Positions 44,501-55,000 of a DNA stretch of 64,000 nucleotides are shown piece after piece. The position numbers and the translations under genes are program-made. This DNA comes from Prevotella sp. (GTDB lineage: Bacteria; Bacteroidota; Bacteroidia; Bacteroidales; Bacteroidaceae): contig JAGAPR010000002.1 of the NCBI GenBank assembly GCA_017623155.1, positions 1 to 64,000 of the forward strand, in the 5' to 3' direction. Position 1 is the stretch's first letter. The number at the start of each line of letters is the position of its first letter. Under the pieces are notes generated by a model. That model was not told where the DNA came from and made no database searches. It was given only the letters and a program-made list of their open reading frames with translations.

Positions 44501-46273
44501 CCCCTCAAGGAACTGAAGAACATCCGTCAGGAGCTGGCTCTCTGGGACGGAACAATAGAATCGAAGTTCACCGCCGACGGAACACCCGTCGAGGTGACGA
44601 CGGCCTGCATGGCAAACAAAGACTGCCTCTTCTCGAGAGTGAAGACGGGACTGCTCTCAAAGGGCCGCGCCGCCGTGTCGTTCAAGTTCTCTTACCCCTC
44701 GGGCAAGCACGCCGACGACGCCAACGACTGGACAAAGCCGGAGCGCCACAAGTCTGTAATCATCGCCTCTACCGACCGTTCGGCTACAATCGAGCGCACG
44801 ATAGACGCAACGAAATACTATGTTCTGCTGGAATGGGAAGGCAACGCCACACTGAAAGAGACGGCACCGCACCACTTCACACTCTCGTCGGCCGACGACG
44901 TGCTGTCGTTCAGCGCCGAGTACAGGGAGAAGAACGATGCCAAGAAAGCCGACGTGTCTTACTCATACGACCAAGCATTGAAAGCCGTGATGAAGCACTG
45001 GCCGAGATTTTGGAACGCCGGCGCCATCGTAGACTTCTCCGAGTGCACCGACCCGAGAGCGGCAGAACTCGAACGCCGCACGGTTCTCTCGCAATATCTC
45101 ACGGCCATCAACTGCGCCAACACCACCCCACCGCAGGAGACCGGACTGACATATAACTCATGGTTCGGCCGCCCGCACCTCGAGATGACATGGTGGCACG
45201 CCGTCGACTTCGCTCTCTGGAAGCGCCCGGAGGTCGTGGCCACGATGCTCGACTGGTACAACAAGACGGCCCTGCCCATATCCAAGAAGATAGCAGAGCG
45301 TCAGGGATTCAAGGGCGCACGATGGATGAAGATGACCGACCCGTGGGGCGGCGAGTCTCCGTCGAACGTGGGTTCGTTCCTCACATGGCAGCAGCCACAT
45401 TATATATATATGGCGGAGGAGATGTACCGGGCCAATCCCACAAAGGAGACGCTCGCCAAATACGCCGAGGGCGTGGAGCAGACGGCTCTCTTCATGGCCG
45501 ACTTCGCCAAGGCATGCGCTCCCAAGAAAGGCGACATCAAGCTCTTCGGACAGACCGCCATGCAGGAATCCATGTCTAAGGACTTCTCATTCAACCACCC
45601 GTTCGAGCAGGTTTACTGGCACTACGGACTGACAACGGCACAGAAGTGGCGCGAGCGCCGCGGACTGGAGCGCGACAGCGAGTGGGACGACATCATTGCA
45701 CGCATGGCCCCGCTGGCCGAGAAAGACGGACGCTACATGTCGGGCGAGCCCACAGTCACTTTCGACCCGAAGGCAAAGAGCGCCGGCTTTGACCCGTTCA
45801 AGAGTGCCGAGCAGGGCGGAAAGAAGCAGATTTCCGAAGAAGACTTCGCCCTGAAATCGCGCTCAGACCACCCCGCAGTGCTCGGAGCATGCGGCCTGCT
45901 GCCCGCCACGGGCCAGTATGACGCAGCTACGATGAAGCGCACGCTCAACTGGGTGATGGACAACTGGAACTGGGACACCACATGGGGATGGGACTACGGC
46001 ATGATAGCAATGTGCGCCGCACGCCTCGGCGAGGGCGACACCGCCGTGAAGGCACTGCTCATCGACAAGGGCAAGAACACCTACCTCATCAGCGGACACA
46101 ACTATCAGGAGCCCAAGCGCCTGCGCCTCTACCTGCCGGGCAACGGCTCGCTGCTCGACGCCGTGGCCATGATGTGCGCCGGATGGGACGGATGCAAGGA
46201 CGTGCTCAACCCCGGATTCCCGAAAGACGGACGCTGGAATGTGCGCTGGGAGGGTATCCAAAGAATGCAATAG
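41516..46273 (+). CDS. Three-part secreted pectinase: GH28 - GH105 - six-hairpin domain
   Basis: This 1585-residue secreted protein has a signal peptide (MRLFKLMLLCLLFPALAQA). Residues ~25-460 are a GH28 polygalacturonase with Asp252 (NNDGPNGDG), Asp278-Asp279 (GDDCIAIKSG), His312 (GHGG) and RIK at 345-347. Residues ~490-860 are a GH105 unsaturated glucuronyl/galacturonyl hydrolase, with YQVWLDGIFMGLPYY (Asp602) and WGRAQGWYTMAL. Residues ~880-1585 form a beta-sandwich plus (alpha/alpha)6-barrel part, with GHFATTVDV, RPHLEMTWWHAVDFALW and a C-terminal NWNWDTTWGWDYG. This part recalls GH65/GH95-like enzymes, but I cannot name the family. Together they would cleave and trim unsaturated pectin fragments. 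No T9SS-like tail. Confidence 0.85.
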   Translation: MRLFKLMLLCLLFPALAQADDWTTMYKQIEQSIKQPEFANRDFNITKYGAGTNAKAAVNQKAINKAIAACSKAGGGRVIVPAGTYNTGAITLLSGVNLVVEKGATLQFVFEPELYPIVLTRWEGLDCWNLQPCIYAYKQKNIAITGEGTIDGGGTNETWWKWCGAPRYGWKEGVISQRNGSRARLLKMAEDGVDMNERRFGPQDGLRPQLININTCENILIENVTLLRSPFWVIHPLLSKNITVRGVHINNDGPNGDGCDPESCDGVLIENCFFNTGDDCIAIKSGRNNDGRLWNKPSENIIIRNCEMQNGHGGVVIGSEISGGCRNVFAENNVMDSPNLDRVIRIKTNTCRGGVIENIYARNIKVGQCGESVLKINLDYEHNEICCRGYLPTVRNVNLDNVTCEKSRYGVQIIALDTCTNVYDINVKNCRFNGVAEGNTIKGQTRGINFDNLYINGGLSLLNKPYKNYSQWMTASEMKRYPKSYLLDFSKRPKWSYVMGIELEAMLDTYLKYGGEDIKNYCQMYTDTMINAKGDIRGYRLEDYNLDQIRTGHFVARMYQLYPEKKNLIALQTLMKQLKNQPRTEDGVFWHKAIYSYQVWLDGIFMGLPYYTMTANMLLKDKKAQAIYDDAVDQIKKTYERTLDAKTGLNRHAWDETRDMFWADKTTGLSQHCWGRAQGWYTMALIELLDALPENYSRRGEVIELLKKDLDAVIKWQDKKSGVWYQVMDSPDRKGNYLESTCSSMFTYALLKAYRKGYLGAKYRDAGIRAYKGIINNFIKVNPDSTISLTHCCAVAGLGPGMSDKVKAATDKYGMKLKENKRRDGSYDYYLSEQVRDNDAKGVGPFIWASLEMEALGYDTDNATTGINRQAVVTRNNPVVTEADPLASLTVGNGHFATTVDVTGLQSYPFDYEAGVPLNAMSDWGWHSFENTAALTPAETEKAYDFGHGRKEVYAVEYKQAGRNKDATEYFRVNPHRLNLGTIGLELTGADGKQIPLKELKNIRQELALWDGTIESKFTADGTPVEVTTACMANKDCLFSRVKTGLLSKGRAAVSFKFSYPSGKHADDANDWTKPERHKSVIIASTDRSATIERTIDATKYYVLLEWEGNATLKETAPHHFTLSSADDVLSFSAEYREKNDAKKADVSYSYDQALKAVMKHWPRFWNAGAIVDFSECTDPRAAELERRTVLSQYLTAINCANTTPPQETGLTYNSWFGRPHLEMTWWHAVDFALWKRPEVVATMLDWYNKTALPISKKIAERQGFKGARWMKMTDPWGGESPSNVGSFLTWQQPHYIYMAEEMYRANPTKETLAKYAEGVEQTALFMADFAKACAPKKGDIKLFGQTAMQESMSKDFSFNHPFEQVYWHYGLTTAQKWRERRGLERDSEWDDIIARMAPLAEKDGRYMSGEPTVTFDPKAKSAGFDPFKSAEQGGKKQISEEDFALKSRSDHPAVLGACGLLPATGQYDAATMKRTLNWVMDNWNWDTTWGWDYGMIAMCAARLGEGDTAVKALLIDKGKNTYLISGHNYQEPKRLRLYLPGNGSLLDAVAMMCAGWDGCKDVLNPGFPKDGRWNVRWEGIQRMQ

Positions 46274-46337
46274 CATGACACGACAGCAATAGACGACATG
46301 GATTTTCAACCATGACACATACACAAAAACATAACAC

Positions 46338-46402
46338 AAAGCGGCAAGGAAGATATTTCTGTATATGAATAATATATAAGCGATACCCTCCTTGTCGCTT
46401 TT
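46338..46402 (+). terminator. Possible terminator or attenuator hairpin
   Basis: AAAGCGGCAAGGA (46338-46350) pairs with TCCTTGTCGCTTT (46389-46401) over 13 bp, with one G-U pair and a 38-nt loop. The large loop makes it a weak terminator; no TAnnTTTG element follows before the PL1 gene, so read-through is likely. Confidence 0.4.
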
Positions 46403-46517
46403 CACATTCCTGAAACTACACAATAATCAGGCCGAAACACCGTTATTATTAATAAAATACGACGCAATAGCACATAAATCACGGCGAAAAAAGAGAACAA
46501 TAACAAAAATAACGTAA

Positions 46518-48305
46518 ATGAAAAAACTATTACTTACTGCGGCAATCACAGCCATTACAGGAGCGGCAACAGCTCAAACACCGGCTTTCCCCGGTGCCGA
46601 GGGACACGGACGATACGTGACAGGCGGACGGGGTGGCAAAGTCATACACGTCACCAACCTCAACGACAGCGGCACAGGCTCGTTCCGCTCTGCCGTGAGC
46701 GGAAACAGCAAGAAAATCGTCGTCTTTGACGTGGCCGGCGTGATACCGCTCAAGTCGGATTTGACGATAGGTGAAAACACCACAATCGAGGGACAGACTG
46801 CTCCCGCACCCGGCATCACCCTGCGCTACTACACCGTGCGCCCGGGCAAGAACAACGTGATAAGGTTCATACGCTCGCGCCGCGGACAAGAAAAGGACAT
46901 CAACGACGGCGCCGACGCTATCTGGAACAAGAACAAGACCGGCATCATGCTCGACCACTGCTCGTTCAGCTGGAGCATCGACGAGGTGGCATCGTTCTAC
47001 GACAACAACAACTTCACCATGCAGTGGTGCACCATCGCCGAGAGCCTCAGCAACCCCGGACACAGCAAGGGCGCACACGGATACGGCGGTATATGGGGCG
47101 GCAAACTGGCCAGCTTCCACCACAACCTTATTGCCAGCGTGACCAACCGCGGCCCGCGCTTCAACGGCGCACGCTACGGATGGACGGGATATACCAGCAA
47201 CTACGACTACAACACGTATAAATGGGAGAACCCGGCGCAGGCCGAGAACGTGGACTTCCGCAACTGCGTGATGTTCAACTGCCCCGGAGCATGCTACGGC
47301 GGACCCGGCGGAGGACAGATAAACATCGTCAACAACTACTACAAGGCCGGCAACAGCGGCGTGGGCAACCAAGAGCGCATCACGCTGGTGACGGTTTCTT
47401 CATCGGGAAACTCAGACAGCAAACATCCGGAATACTACGGCATGACAAGCCGCTACTACATCTCGGGCAACACCACTGAGACATCGACAGGAACGAAAAA
47501 GAAGAACCGCGACTGGGCCGGAGTGAGCTACGACAAGGGAGTATACACCCAGAACGGCTCTACTTACTCGGAAGACAAGAACAACATGTACGGCGACAAG
47601 GTGCCGCACACAACCATCAGCGGCAAGTCGTGCGTCAACGTGAAGCTGGACGAGCCGGCCCCCACAGGTGAGGTGACCACGCACACGGCCGAAAACGCAT
47701 TCAGTCAGGTGCTGGCCTACGCCGGAGCATCGCTCCACCGCGACGACGTGGACGCCCGCTACATGGAGGAGGCCAAGACAGGAAAGGCTAAATACAAAGG
47801 CTCCGTCACCGGAAAGTGGGGACTCATCGACCTCGTGTCCGACGTCAACGGATACACCGAGGAGAACTTCGGCACCGGTGAGCACCCCGCAGGCTTTGAC
47901 ACCGACAAAGACGGAATACCCGACGCATGGGAGACAGCCAACGGTCTGAACCCGAACGACGCCACTGACGCCGCCAAGACAACCATCGACCCGAAAGGAT
48001 GGTACTCAAACATCGAGGTATACTGCAACAGTCTGGTGCAGGATATAATGACAGGCGGAAACACAAACGCCACCTCTACGGTGAACGAATACTACCCGCG
48101 GTATGTCAAGGAAGACGGCACCGTAGTGGAAGCCATCGGAGGCGGTGTTGACGCCATCATGAACATAAACTCAGATAAAGTGGTGGCCACGGAATACTAC
48201 AACACACAGGGTATGCGCGTATCTCCCGACACGAAAGGCATAATTATAAAAGTGTCCGTACTCAGCGGCGGAAAGAAGATAAGCCGCAAGATGGTGAACA
48301 AATAA
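46518..48305 (+). CDS. Secreted pectate lyase (PL1-like)
   Basis: The 595-residue protein has a signal peptide (MKKLLLTAAITAITGAATAQ) and a parallel beta-helix of the PL1 type: FPGAEGHGRYVTGGRGGKV, GQTAPAPGITL, DHCSFSWSIDEV and NRGPRFNGARYG, whose arginine is in the catalytic region. A calcium-binding-like segment DTDKDGIPDAWETANG lies near 455-470. The C-terminus (EYYNTQGMRVSPDTKGIIIK then a basic end) resembles a T9SS sorting tail. It cleaves de-esterified homogalacturonan by beta-elimination, giving unsaturated ends that the GH105 domain next door can remove. Tandem with the fusion gene. Confidence 0.88.
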   Translation: MKKLLLTAAITAITGAATAQTPAFPGAEGHGRYVTGGRGGKVIHVTNLNDSGTGSFRSAVSGNSKKIVVFDVAGVIPLKSDLTIGENTTIEGQTAPAPGITLRYYTVRPGKNNVIRFIRSRRGQEKDINDGADAIWNKNKTGIMLDHCSFSWSIDEVASFYDNNNFTMQWCTIAESLSNPGHSKGAHGYGGIWGGKLASFHHNLIASVTNRGPRFNGARYGWTGYTSNYDYNTYKWENPAQAENVDFRNCVMFNCPGACYGGPGGGQINIVNNYYKAGNSGVGNQERITLVTVSSSGNSDSKHPEYYGMTSRYYISGNTTETSTGTKKKNRDWAGVSYDKGVYTQNGSTYSEDKNNMYGDKVPHTTISGKSCVNVKLDEPAPTGEVTTHTAENAFSQVLAYAGASLHRDDVDARYMEEAKTGKAKYKGSVTGKWGLIDLVSDVNGYTEENFGTGEHPAGFDTDKDGIPDAWETANGLNPNDATDAAKTTIDPKGWYSNIEVYCNSLVQDIMTGGNTNATSTVNEYYPRYVKEDGTVVEAIGGGVDAIMNINSDKVVATEYYNTQGMRVSPDTKGIIIKVSVLSGGKKISRKMVNK

Positions 48306-48328
48306 AACTTTTAAAAGTAAAAAGGTAG

Positions 48329-48373
48329 AAAGCCATGCGGATAGCTTATACAGTAATCCGCATGGCTTTTTTT
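48329..48373 (+). terminator. Rho-independent terminator after the PL1 gene
   Basis: AAAGCCATGCGGAT / ATCCGCATGGCTTT, a perfect 14-bp stem followed by a T-run, 24 bp after the stop codon. It ends the first pectinase transcript. Confidence 0.88.
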
Positions 48374-48380
48374 ATTGAAA

Positions 48381-48468
48381 TGTTACGCGGCCGGCGTAAC
48401 ATCGTGACAACGGCCAAATCACAATGTTACAACAGCCGTGTAACATCATTACTACGGCCGAGTAACAC
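48381..48468. repeat. Four-unit 22-bp palindromic array, family B (second copy)
   Basis: Units start at 48381, 48403, 48425 and 48447, each exactly 22 bp. Unit 1 is nearly the same as unit 1 of the array at 30048. Unit 2 (GTGAC...ATCAC, with GGCCAAATCACA) matches unit 3 of that array. The array starts 8 bp after a terminator. Confidence 0.88.
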
Positions 48469-48533
48469 CATAAGTTTTTTACCGAACGACAATATTTTAT
48501 CATAAAAATTGATTGTTTTACAAATTCTTTTCG

Positions 48534-48541
48534 TATTTTTG
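48534..48541 (+). promoter_or_regulatory. Predicted promoter of the pectinesterase gene
   Basis: TATTTTTG with TTG at 48513-48515 and an 18-nt spacer, 58 bp before the ATG. Confidence 0.62.
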
Positions 48542-48599
48542 CCCCGTTAAATGTAATAACAACAATTAATAACCTATTAACAAACCTAAAACAACTTAG

Positions 48600-51500
48600 A
48601 TGAACAGATTATTTACTTTGTTGGGAATGATATGCCTTGCGCTTATCTTCCCGCTGACATCAAGCGCACAGGGCGATGTGGTCGCCGAATGGAACTTCGA
48701 GAAAAATCTCCCGGAGGGCATCTGTGACGCAACAAACTATCAGGGAAAGGAAGCCGACATTCCATCGACAGTGGATGGAATTACGATGCACGTGGATGCC
48801 ACGAACGGTAAGTTGTACTGTGTGGGCAGAAACAACGCACAGTTTAACAACGGAACAATACTCCGTGTGCCCGTAAAAACAGCCAAGGACACCGTAACGG
48901 TGAAAGGATATCCCGGGTACATAAACTACACCATCGGAGGTGTGGCTGCAACGGAAGACATTACCGCACACCGCGCCACATCGGCCGAGGCCGCACAGGG
49001 ATATGTCGAAATCGTATCCACAGGCGGCAGCTACATCTACGGTGTGAAGGTCGTTCATGTGTCTCTGATACAGGAGAAGTTGCTCTACTCCACCGACTTC
49101 TCGGACTGGTCAAAGATGAGCGCCTCGAAAAAAGAGACTGTCGTTGACCAGAAAACGAAATACAGCAAGGAGAATTTCAGCTTCGCAATATACAATTCCG
49201 ACGTCAATCCGGCAGGACAGAACTCTAAGTTCAACAACGGAGAACCCCTCGGATGGATCATGGCCGCAAAGGCTGCCGACCCGTATATACTGACTTCAAA
49301 GCTCGCCTCTGTAAGCAAGGTGCGCTTCGTTCATGCCGCCACCAGTGGAAACCGCGGCTGGAAACTGGAGGCAAAGGGCGACGGCGATGCAGACTGGGTG
49401 GTCATCAGCGATAAAATTGCCGACCCCGCAGCATGGTCTGAGGTTACAGCCGACGTCAACCGTACGAACGTTCAGCTGCGCTGGACGAACCTCAACGCAA
49501 GTCAGAACGCATACATGTTCCAGCTCGACATCTTCGGCATGGTTGACTTATCGAAGAGTCCCACGCTCGGTTCGTTCAAAGTGAACGGCACTACCTATCA
49601 GTCTGCCGACATATTCATGGAGCAGGCCGACGGCACAAACACCGCCACGATAGAGATTTCCAAGTCCGAGTCCATGATTTCCGAAACCAACCCGCTCACG
49701 GATATTTCAATAGACAACGGTGAGATGGAAAGCGTGGCATACGAGCTTGCCGCCGATGGCAAGTCGTGCGTTGCCACAATCAAAGTAAAAGCCGGCGAGG
49801 ATGTTGCCACATACAAGGCAACATTCGTGTTCAAGCCCGACTTCACGCTCACATATTATAATGTAGACGGCAGCAAGCTCGGCACTCAGACAATCGAGAA
49901 AGACTCGAAGATTGCCGAGTTCGCATACGATGTGAAAGCCGTAGAGCCGCTACTGAAAGAGATCGAAGTGTTCCGCGGATGGTTCGTAAGCACCAAAGGC
50001 GGCCGCAAATACACCACCGACGAGGTGATAACCGGCAATATATCTCTCTATGCGATAGCAACCGAGAACGAGACCGAGAACAACGAGAACAAGCGCCTAT
50101 ACTATAACCTCGGCGACATCTACTTCTATCCCGAGGACCACGAGGCTTTCAACCTCATCGGCACAGGCAAGTTCCACGATAACCAGCACGGCTGGACAAT
50201 CGACAAGGGCGACAAGCTGGAACTGACCGTAGGCGGACACGCATACATCATCTTAGGTCTCTGCCGCTATGGAAACGAAGGTAAGGTGACCATCAGCGAC
50301 AACGCAGGCACAGCCTTGTGGTCGGCCAATCTGCCGGCAGCAAGCGATGGCGAGACAGCAGCATTCGAATATGACGGCGAGGCCGCTACATTGGTGCTCA
50401 CCGTAGACAACGGCATGTACATGCACAACATCACCATCATCAACGACAAGAGCAGAAGCATCACCAAGAACGAGCAGGGATACTTCATCGTCAATGCCGG
50501 CGATGCAGACAATTTCCTCGCCACTCTCGAGATAGCAAACGCATCGGCATCGGCAGATGCACGCACATACGTATTCGTGCCGAACGGCACCTACGACCTC
50601 GGCGATAAGTGCCTCACGCCCATCAGTGGCAAAAACATCTCGCTCATCGGTCAGGATATGGACAAGACTATCATCATGAACACCCCGACCGCAGAGGGTA
50701 TCGGCATCACCGCAACAATCCTCAACACCGGCGAGAATACCTACATGCAGGACATCACGCTGAAAGACAATCTCGACTACTACAACTCCAGCACCGCAGG
50801 ACGCGGCGTGGCATTGCAGGACAAGGGCAAGCGCACAATCTGCAAGAACGTGAAACTTCTCTCATACCAAGACACTTATTACAGCAATGCTGTAAGCCAG
50901 TTCTACTGGGAGACAAGTGAAATCCACGGAGTGGTAGACTACATCTGCGGTGGCGGTGACGTTTACTTCAACAAGTGTCTGCTCGTGAACGAGTCGAGAA
51001 AGAAAGACTCTAAGTACGGCGGCGTGACCATCACGGCTCCATATACCGACGCAGCCAACACATTCGGATATGTATTCGAGGGCTGTACGGTGGAAAACCT
51101 TGCCGCCGACTTCAACTTCGGCCGCTCATGGGGAGGCGTATCACGCCTTGCGTTCCTCAACACCATACTCAACCAGCCTAACGAGATTGTCCAAAGCCGC
51201 TTCACGACAGGTGGCATGAACGTTGCGGCAGACAAGTTCAAGGAGTACAACTCGATGGACAAGAACGGCAACGTGGTATCGCCCGCATCAAACGTGTTGA
51301 CGTTCACCAAGGACAACACGAAGAACACCTACGAGACAATCCTCACCGCAGCAGAGGCTGCCGGATATGCTCTCGACAAAGTATTCACCGACTGGACTCC
51401 CGACGCTCTCGCAGCACAGGTGACCATGCCGACAGTGAAGAAGGTTGCCACAACCGTAACATGGACAGCCGCTGAGGGAGCAAAGGCATACGCAATCTTC

Positions 51501-51761
51501 GCCGACGGCAAGCTCGCCGCCATCGTTGACGGAACAGCCACATCTTACGAACTGGCCCAAGAAGCGACAACCGTTGAGGTGCGCGCTGCCAACGAGATGG
51601 GAGGCTTCGGTGTTGCCGCGGTTGCAGGAGTTGGTGACGGCATCAACGAGATAAGCAGCAATGCAAACGAGAAAGAAGTGATATACAACATGCAGGGTAT
51701 CCGCGTGAACAAAGCCACAAAAGGCCTGTATATCATCAACGGAAAGAAAGTAATCAAATAA
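48600..51761 (+). CDS. Secreted pectinesterase (CE8) with N-terminal accessory domains
   Basis: The 1053-residue protein has a signal peptide ending near SSAQ, about 600 residues of beta-rich accessory domains (carbohydrate-binding-like and bacterial Ig-like), then a CE8 pectin methylesterase from about 620 to 900. Likely catalytic residues are Gln740 (ALQDKGKRT), Asp780 (GVVDYICGGGD), Asp787 and Arg842 (FNFGRSWGG). A fibronectin-type segment and the tail VIYNMQGIRVNKATKGLYII follow, ending GKKVIK, a T9SS-like sorting signal of the Prevotella type. It removes methyl esters so that the lyase and GH28 can cut the backbone. Confidence 0.9.
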   Translation: MNRLFTLLGMICLALIFPLTSSAQGDVVAEWNFEKNLPEGICDATNYQGKEADIPSTVDGITMHVDATNGKLYCVGRNNAQFNNGTILRVPVKTAKDTVTVKGYPGYINYTIGGVAATEDITAHRATSAEAAQGYVEIVSTGGSYIYGVKVVHVSLIQEKLLYSTDFSDWSKMSASKKETVVDQKTKYSKENFSFAIYNSDVNPAGQNSKFNNGEPLGWIMAAKAADPYILTSKLASVSKVRFVHAATSGNRGWKLEAKGDGDADWVVISDKIADPAAWSEVTADVNRTNVQLRWTNLNASQNAYMFQLDIFGMVDLSKSPTLGSFKVNGTTYQSADIFMEQADGTNTATIEISKSESMISETNPLTDISIDNGEMESVAYELAADGKSCVATIKVKAGEDVATYKATFVFKPDFTLTYYNVDGSKLGTQTIEKDSKIAEFAYDVKAVEPLLKEIEVFRGWFVSTKGGRKYTTDEVITGNISLYAIATENETENNENKRLYYNLGDIYFYPEDHEAFNLIGTGKFHDNQHGWTIDKGDKLELTVGGHAYIILGLCRYGNEGKVTISDNAGTALWSANLPAASDGETAAFEYDGEAATLVLTVDNGMYMHNITIINDKSRSITKNEQGYFIVNAGDADNFLATLEIANASASADARTYVFVPNGTYDLGDKCLTPISGKNISLIGQDMDKTIIMNTPTAEGIGITATILNTGENTYMQDITLKDNLDYYNSSTAGRGVALQDKGKRTICKNVKLLSYQDTYYSNAVSQFYWETSEIHGVVDYICGGGDVYFNKCLLVNESRKKDSKYGGVTITAPYTDAANTFGYVFEGCTVENLAADFNFGRSWGGVSRLAFLNTILNQPNEIVQSRFTTGGMNVAADKFKEYNSMDKNGNVVSPASNVLTFTKDNTKNTYETILTAAEAAGYALDKVFTDWTPDALAAQVTMPTVKKVATTVTWTAAEGAKAYAIFADGKLAAIVDGTATSYELAQEATTVEVRAANEMGGFGVAAVAGVGDGINEISSNANEKEVIYNMQGIRVNKATKGLYIINGKKVIK

Positions 51762-51770
51762 TACTCATAC

Positions 51771-51813
51771 GCCCTTTGCTCCAAATACGTCACAGGAGCA
51801 AAGGGCGTTTTTT
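51771..51813 (+). terminator. Rho-independent terminator after the pectinesterase gene
   Basis: GCCCTTTGCTCC / GGAGCAAAGGGC, a perfect 12-bp stem with a 12-nt loop and six T after it. Confidence 0.88.
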
Positions 51814-52023
51814 CTTTTGACCAATCCGTAATATTTATAAAAAAAAACGTATTTTGTACACAACGACAATCAAAAAAAATCATTAACTTTACATCCTGAA
51901 ATACCGAAGTTATAAGAACACGCCCTAAAAAGGCACTATAATGATATGAACAATCTGTAAACACTATATATTATATACTGAATAACAAAATAAAACAATG
52001 TATAATTTAAAATCAACAAATCT

Positions 52024-55000
52024 ATGTCTGAACAATTAAAGAGAATTCGAACAACGCTGATTCTCACCTTATTGCTATTCGCAGGAGGGGTAATTTCGGC
52101 ACAGACAGTCAAAATCACCGTCAAAGACAGTAACGGTGAAGCTGTCATCGGAGCCAGTGTGCTCGAAAAAGGCACGCGCAACGGCGGTATAACCGATTTC
52201 AACGGAGTTTGCAACCTGAAAGTTTCCGGCAAAAGCCCGGTGGTAATATCATACATCGGTATGAAGACCAAAACCGTGGACGTGAAAGGGAAAAAGTCTG
52301 TCAACGTCACACTCGAAGACGATGCGACGACACTCAACGACGTGGTTGTCATCGGTTACGGAACGGTGCGCAAGAAAGACCTTACCGGAGCGGTATCATC
52401 CGTGAGCGCAAAACAGATAGAGAACATTCCGGTGAGCAACATCAGCGAGGCCATGACAGGTAAGATGGCCGGTGTGAACATCACGACCACCGAAGGCTCG
52501 CCCGATGCCGACGTGAAAATCCGTGTGCGCGGAGGCGGTTCACTCTCACAAGACAACTCGCCGCTTTACATCGTCGACGGCTTCCCCGTACAAAGCATAA
52601 GCGACATCGCACCGAGCGAAATACAGAGCATCGACATTCTGAAAGATGCTTCATCGACAGCCATCTACGGAGCGCGCGGTGCCAACGGTGTCATCATCGT
52701 GACAACAAAAAGCGGCAAGGAAGGAAAGACTCAGGTCAGCTTCAACGGTTCTTTGGCATGGAAAAAGATTACAAAGACCATCCATACGCTCAATCCGTAT
52801 GACTATGCAATGTATCAGTGGGAAAACAATGGAAGCACGGCATACGGAAACTTCGAAGATTTGGATATATGGAAATCTGTGGAAGGCACCGATTATCAGG
52901 ACATTCTTTTCGGACGTACCGGTTTACAAAAGCAATACAACGTCAGCGTAAACGGCGGTTCGAAAGACTTGAAGTTCAACATCGGATTTTCGCACATCGA
53001 CGAGGAGAGCATCATGCTCGGCTCCGGCTACGCGAAGAACAATGTCAACGCTAAGCTCAACGCTAAGCTCAACAAATGGTTTACCCTCGACTTCAACGCA
53101 CGTCTTGCTTTCACCACGCTGGACGGACTGAGCGGAGGTGCAGACACGAACGAGACAAATGCGGCAAACAGCCTTGTTGCCAACTCGGTGAACTATGAGC
53201 CCATCAGCCAGCTGAAGACAAGCGACGATGATGACGAAGAAAACAGTATGACCACACGCCGCACACCGTTGCAGCGCATCACTTCAACATATAAATATCA
53301 GGAACGTCTGCAACAGAATTATAACGCAGGCTTGAACTGGAAGCCGTTTAAACACTTCACTTTCCGCAGCGAGTTCGGATACAGTTGGAGACATAACAAC
53401 ACCGACCAAGCATGGGCTGCCGATGCCGTGACGAACAACAAGTTCAGCGGACAGGGCGCACAGGACGGAAGACCTCAGCTGATGTTCACACGCGTGGAAC
53501 AAAAAGAGTGGCGCAATGCAAACACCGTGACATACGATCACAACAAACTTTTCAACGGCCACGTGCATCTTAACGTTTTGTTAGGTCAGGAAATGAGTAG
53601 CGCAAAAAAGACAACAACAACCAACTACTCTGTCAACTTCCCGGCATCAATGACCATAGACGAAATTCTCGCCAACCCGACCACCGGCACGCCGCTGAAA
53701 AACGAGCGAGTAATCTCGGCCGACGAGAACCTTCTCTCATACTTCGGCCGTATCAATTTCACACTCGACGAGAAGTATTTGGCTACGTTCACACTCCGTG
53801 CCGACGGCTCGAGCAAGTTCGGAAAAGACAACCGCTGGGGTGTGTTCCCCTCTTTGGCTTTGGCTTGGCGCGTATCGGACGAGAAATTCTTGGAGAGTTC
53901 TTCTTCATGGCTGTCAAACCTCAAACTCCGTCTCAGCTTCGGTACGGCCGGTAACAACCGTATCAACTCCGGTCTGCTCACACCGCTTTACTCATCACCG
54001 AGCGGCAGCGGAACGAAGTATCCTTATTTCGACGAGACTCTCGGAGACATGCTCGAGCACGGCGCAAACCTATACAATCCCAACTTGAAATGGGAAACGA
54101 CCATCACGCGCAACATCGGTATCGACTACGGCTTCTTCAAAGGACGCATCAACGGTACCATCGACCTCTACTGGAACACGACAAAAGACCTGCTGATGCG
54201 CTCGGTAATCCCGTCGAATACCGGATACCAGTATCAGTATCAGAACTTCGGAAAGACCTCGAACAAGGGTGTCGAGTTCACCATGAACGCCGTCCTCGTA
54301 GACAAAAAGAAGTTCGGTCTCAACTTCAACTTCAACATAGCATACAACAAGAACAAGATAGACGAGCTGGCAATGGACAATCCCTGGCAGAGCTCAAGCT
54401 GGGGCGGAAGCACCATCGCCAAGTACGAAGACTTCCGTCTTGAAGAGGGCGGACGCCTCGGAGAAGTCTGGGGATACAAGACCAACGGCTTCTTCACCGT
54501 CTACGACCCCGTGAGCAACCCGAACGGACAGCTCGTGCTCAACGGAACGTCATGGGCACTGCGCGACGGCATCAAGGACAACAGTCCCTCGATAACCGGC
54601 GGCAACCTCAAGCCCGGCGGTCTGCGCCTCGAGGTCGACGAGAACGGCGACCCGATAAAGCAGCGCCTCGGCAACACGATACCCACCACGACGGGAGGTT
54701 TCGGATTTGACGGCCGGCTCCATAACTTCGATTTCAACGTGTTCTTCAACTACTCGCTCGGCAACAAGATTGTCAATGCCACGAAGCTCGCGAACGCCGG
54801 TTTCTACAACACCCGCAGATACCAGAACATCGTCGACGACTTCAGCATGGGTAACCGATACACCAACATCGACCCGGCCAACGGCGTGAACCTCGGCAAC
54901 CCGACCGCAGCCACACAGGCATTGTACGGCGGTGCCGACGGACTGATAGCCCGCCTGAACGAGATTAACGCCGGAGCAACCATCTACAACCCGTCGACCG

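Noticed and set aside
46530-47372. 280-codon minus-strand frame
   Set aside because: Antisense to the PL1 gene in GC-rich DNA; no promoter or family features.
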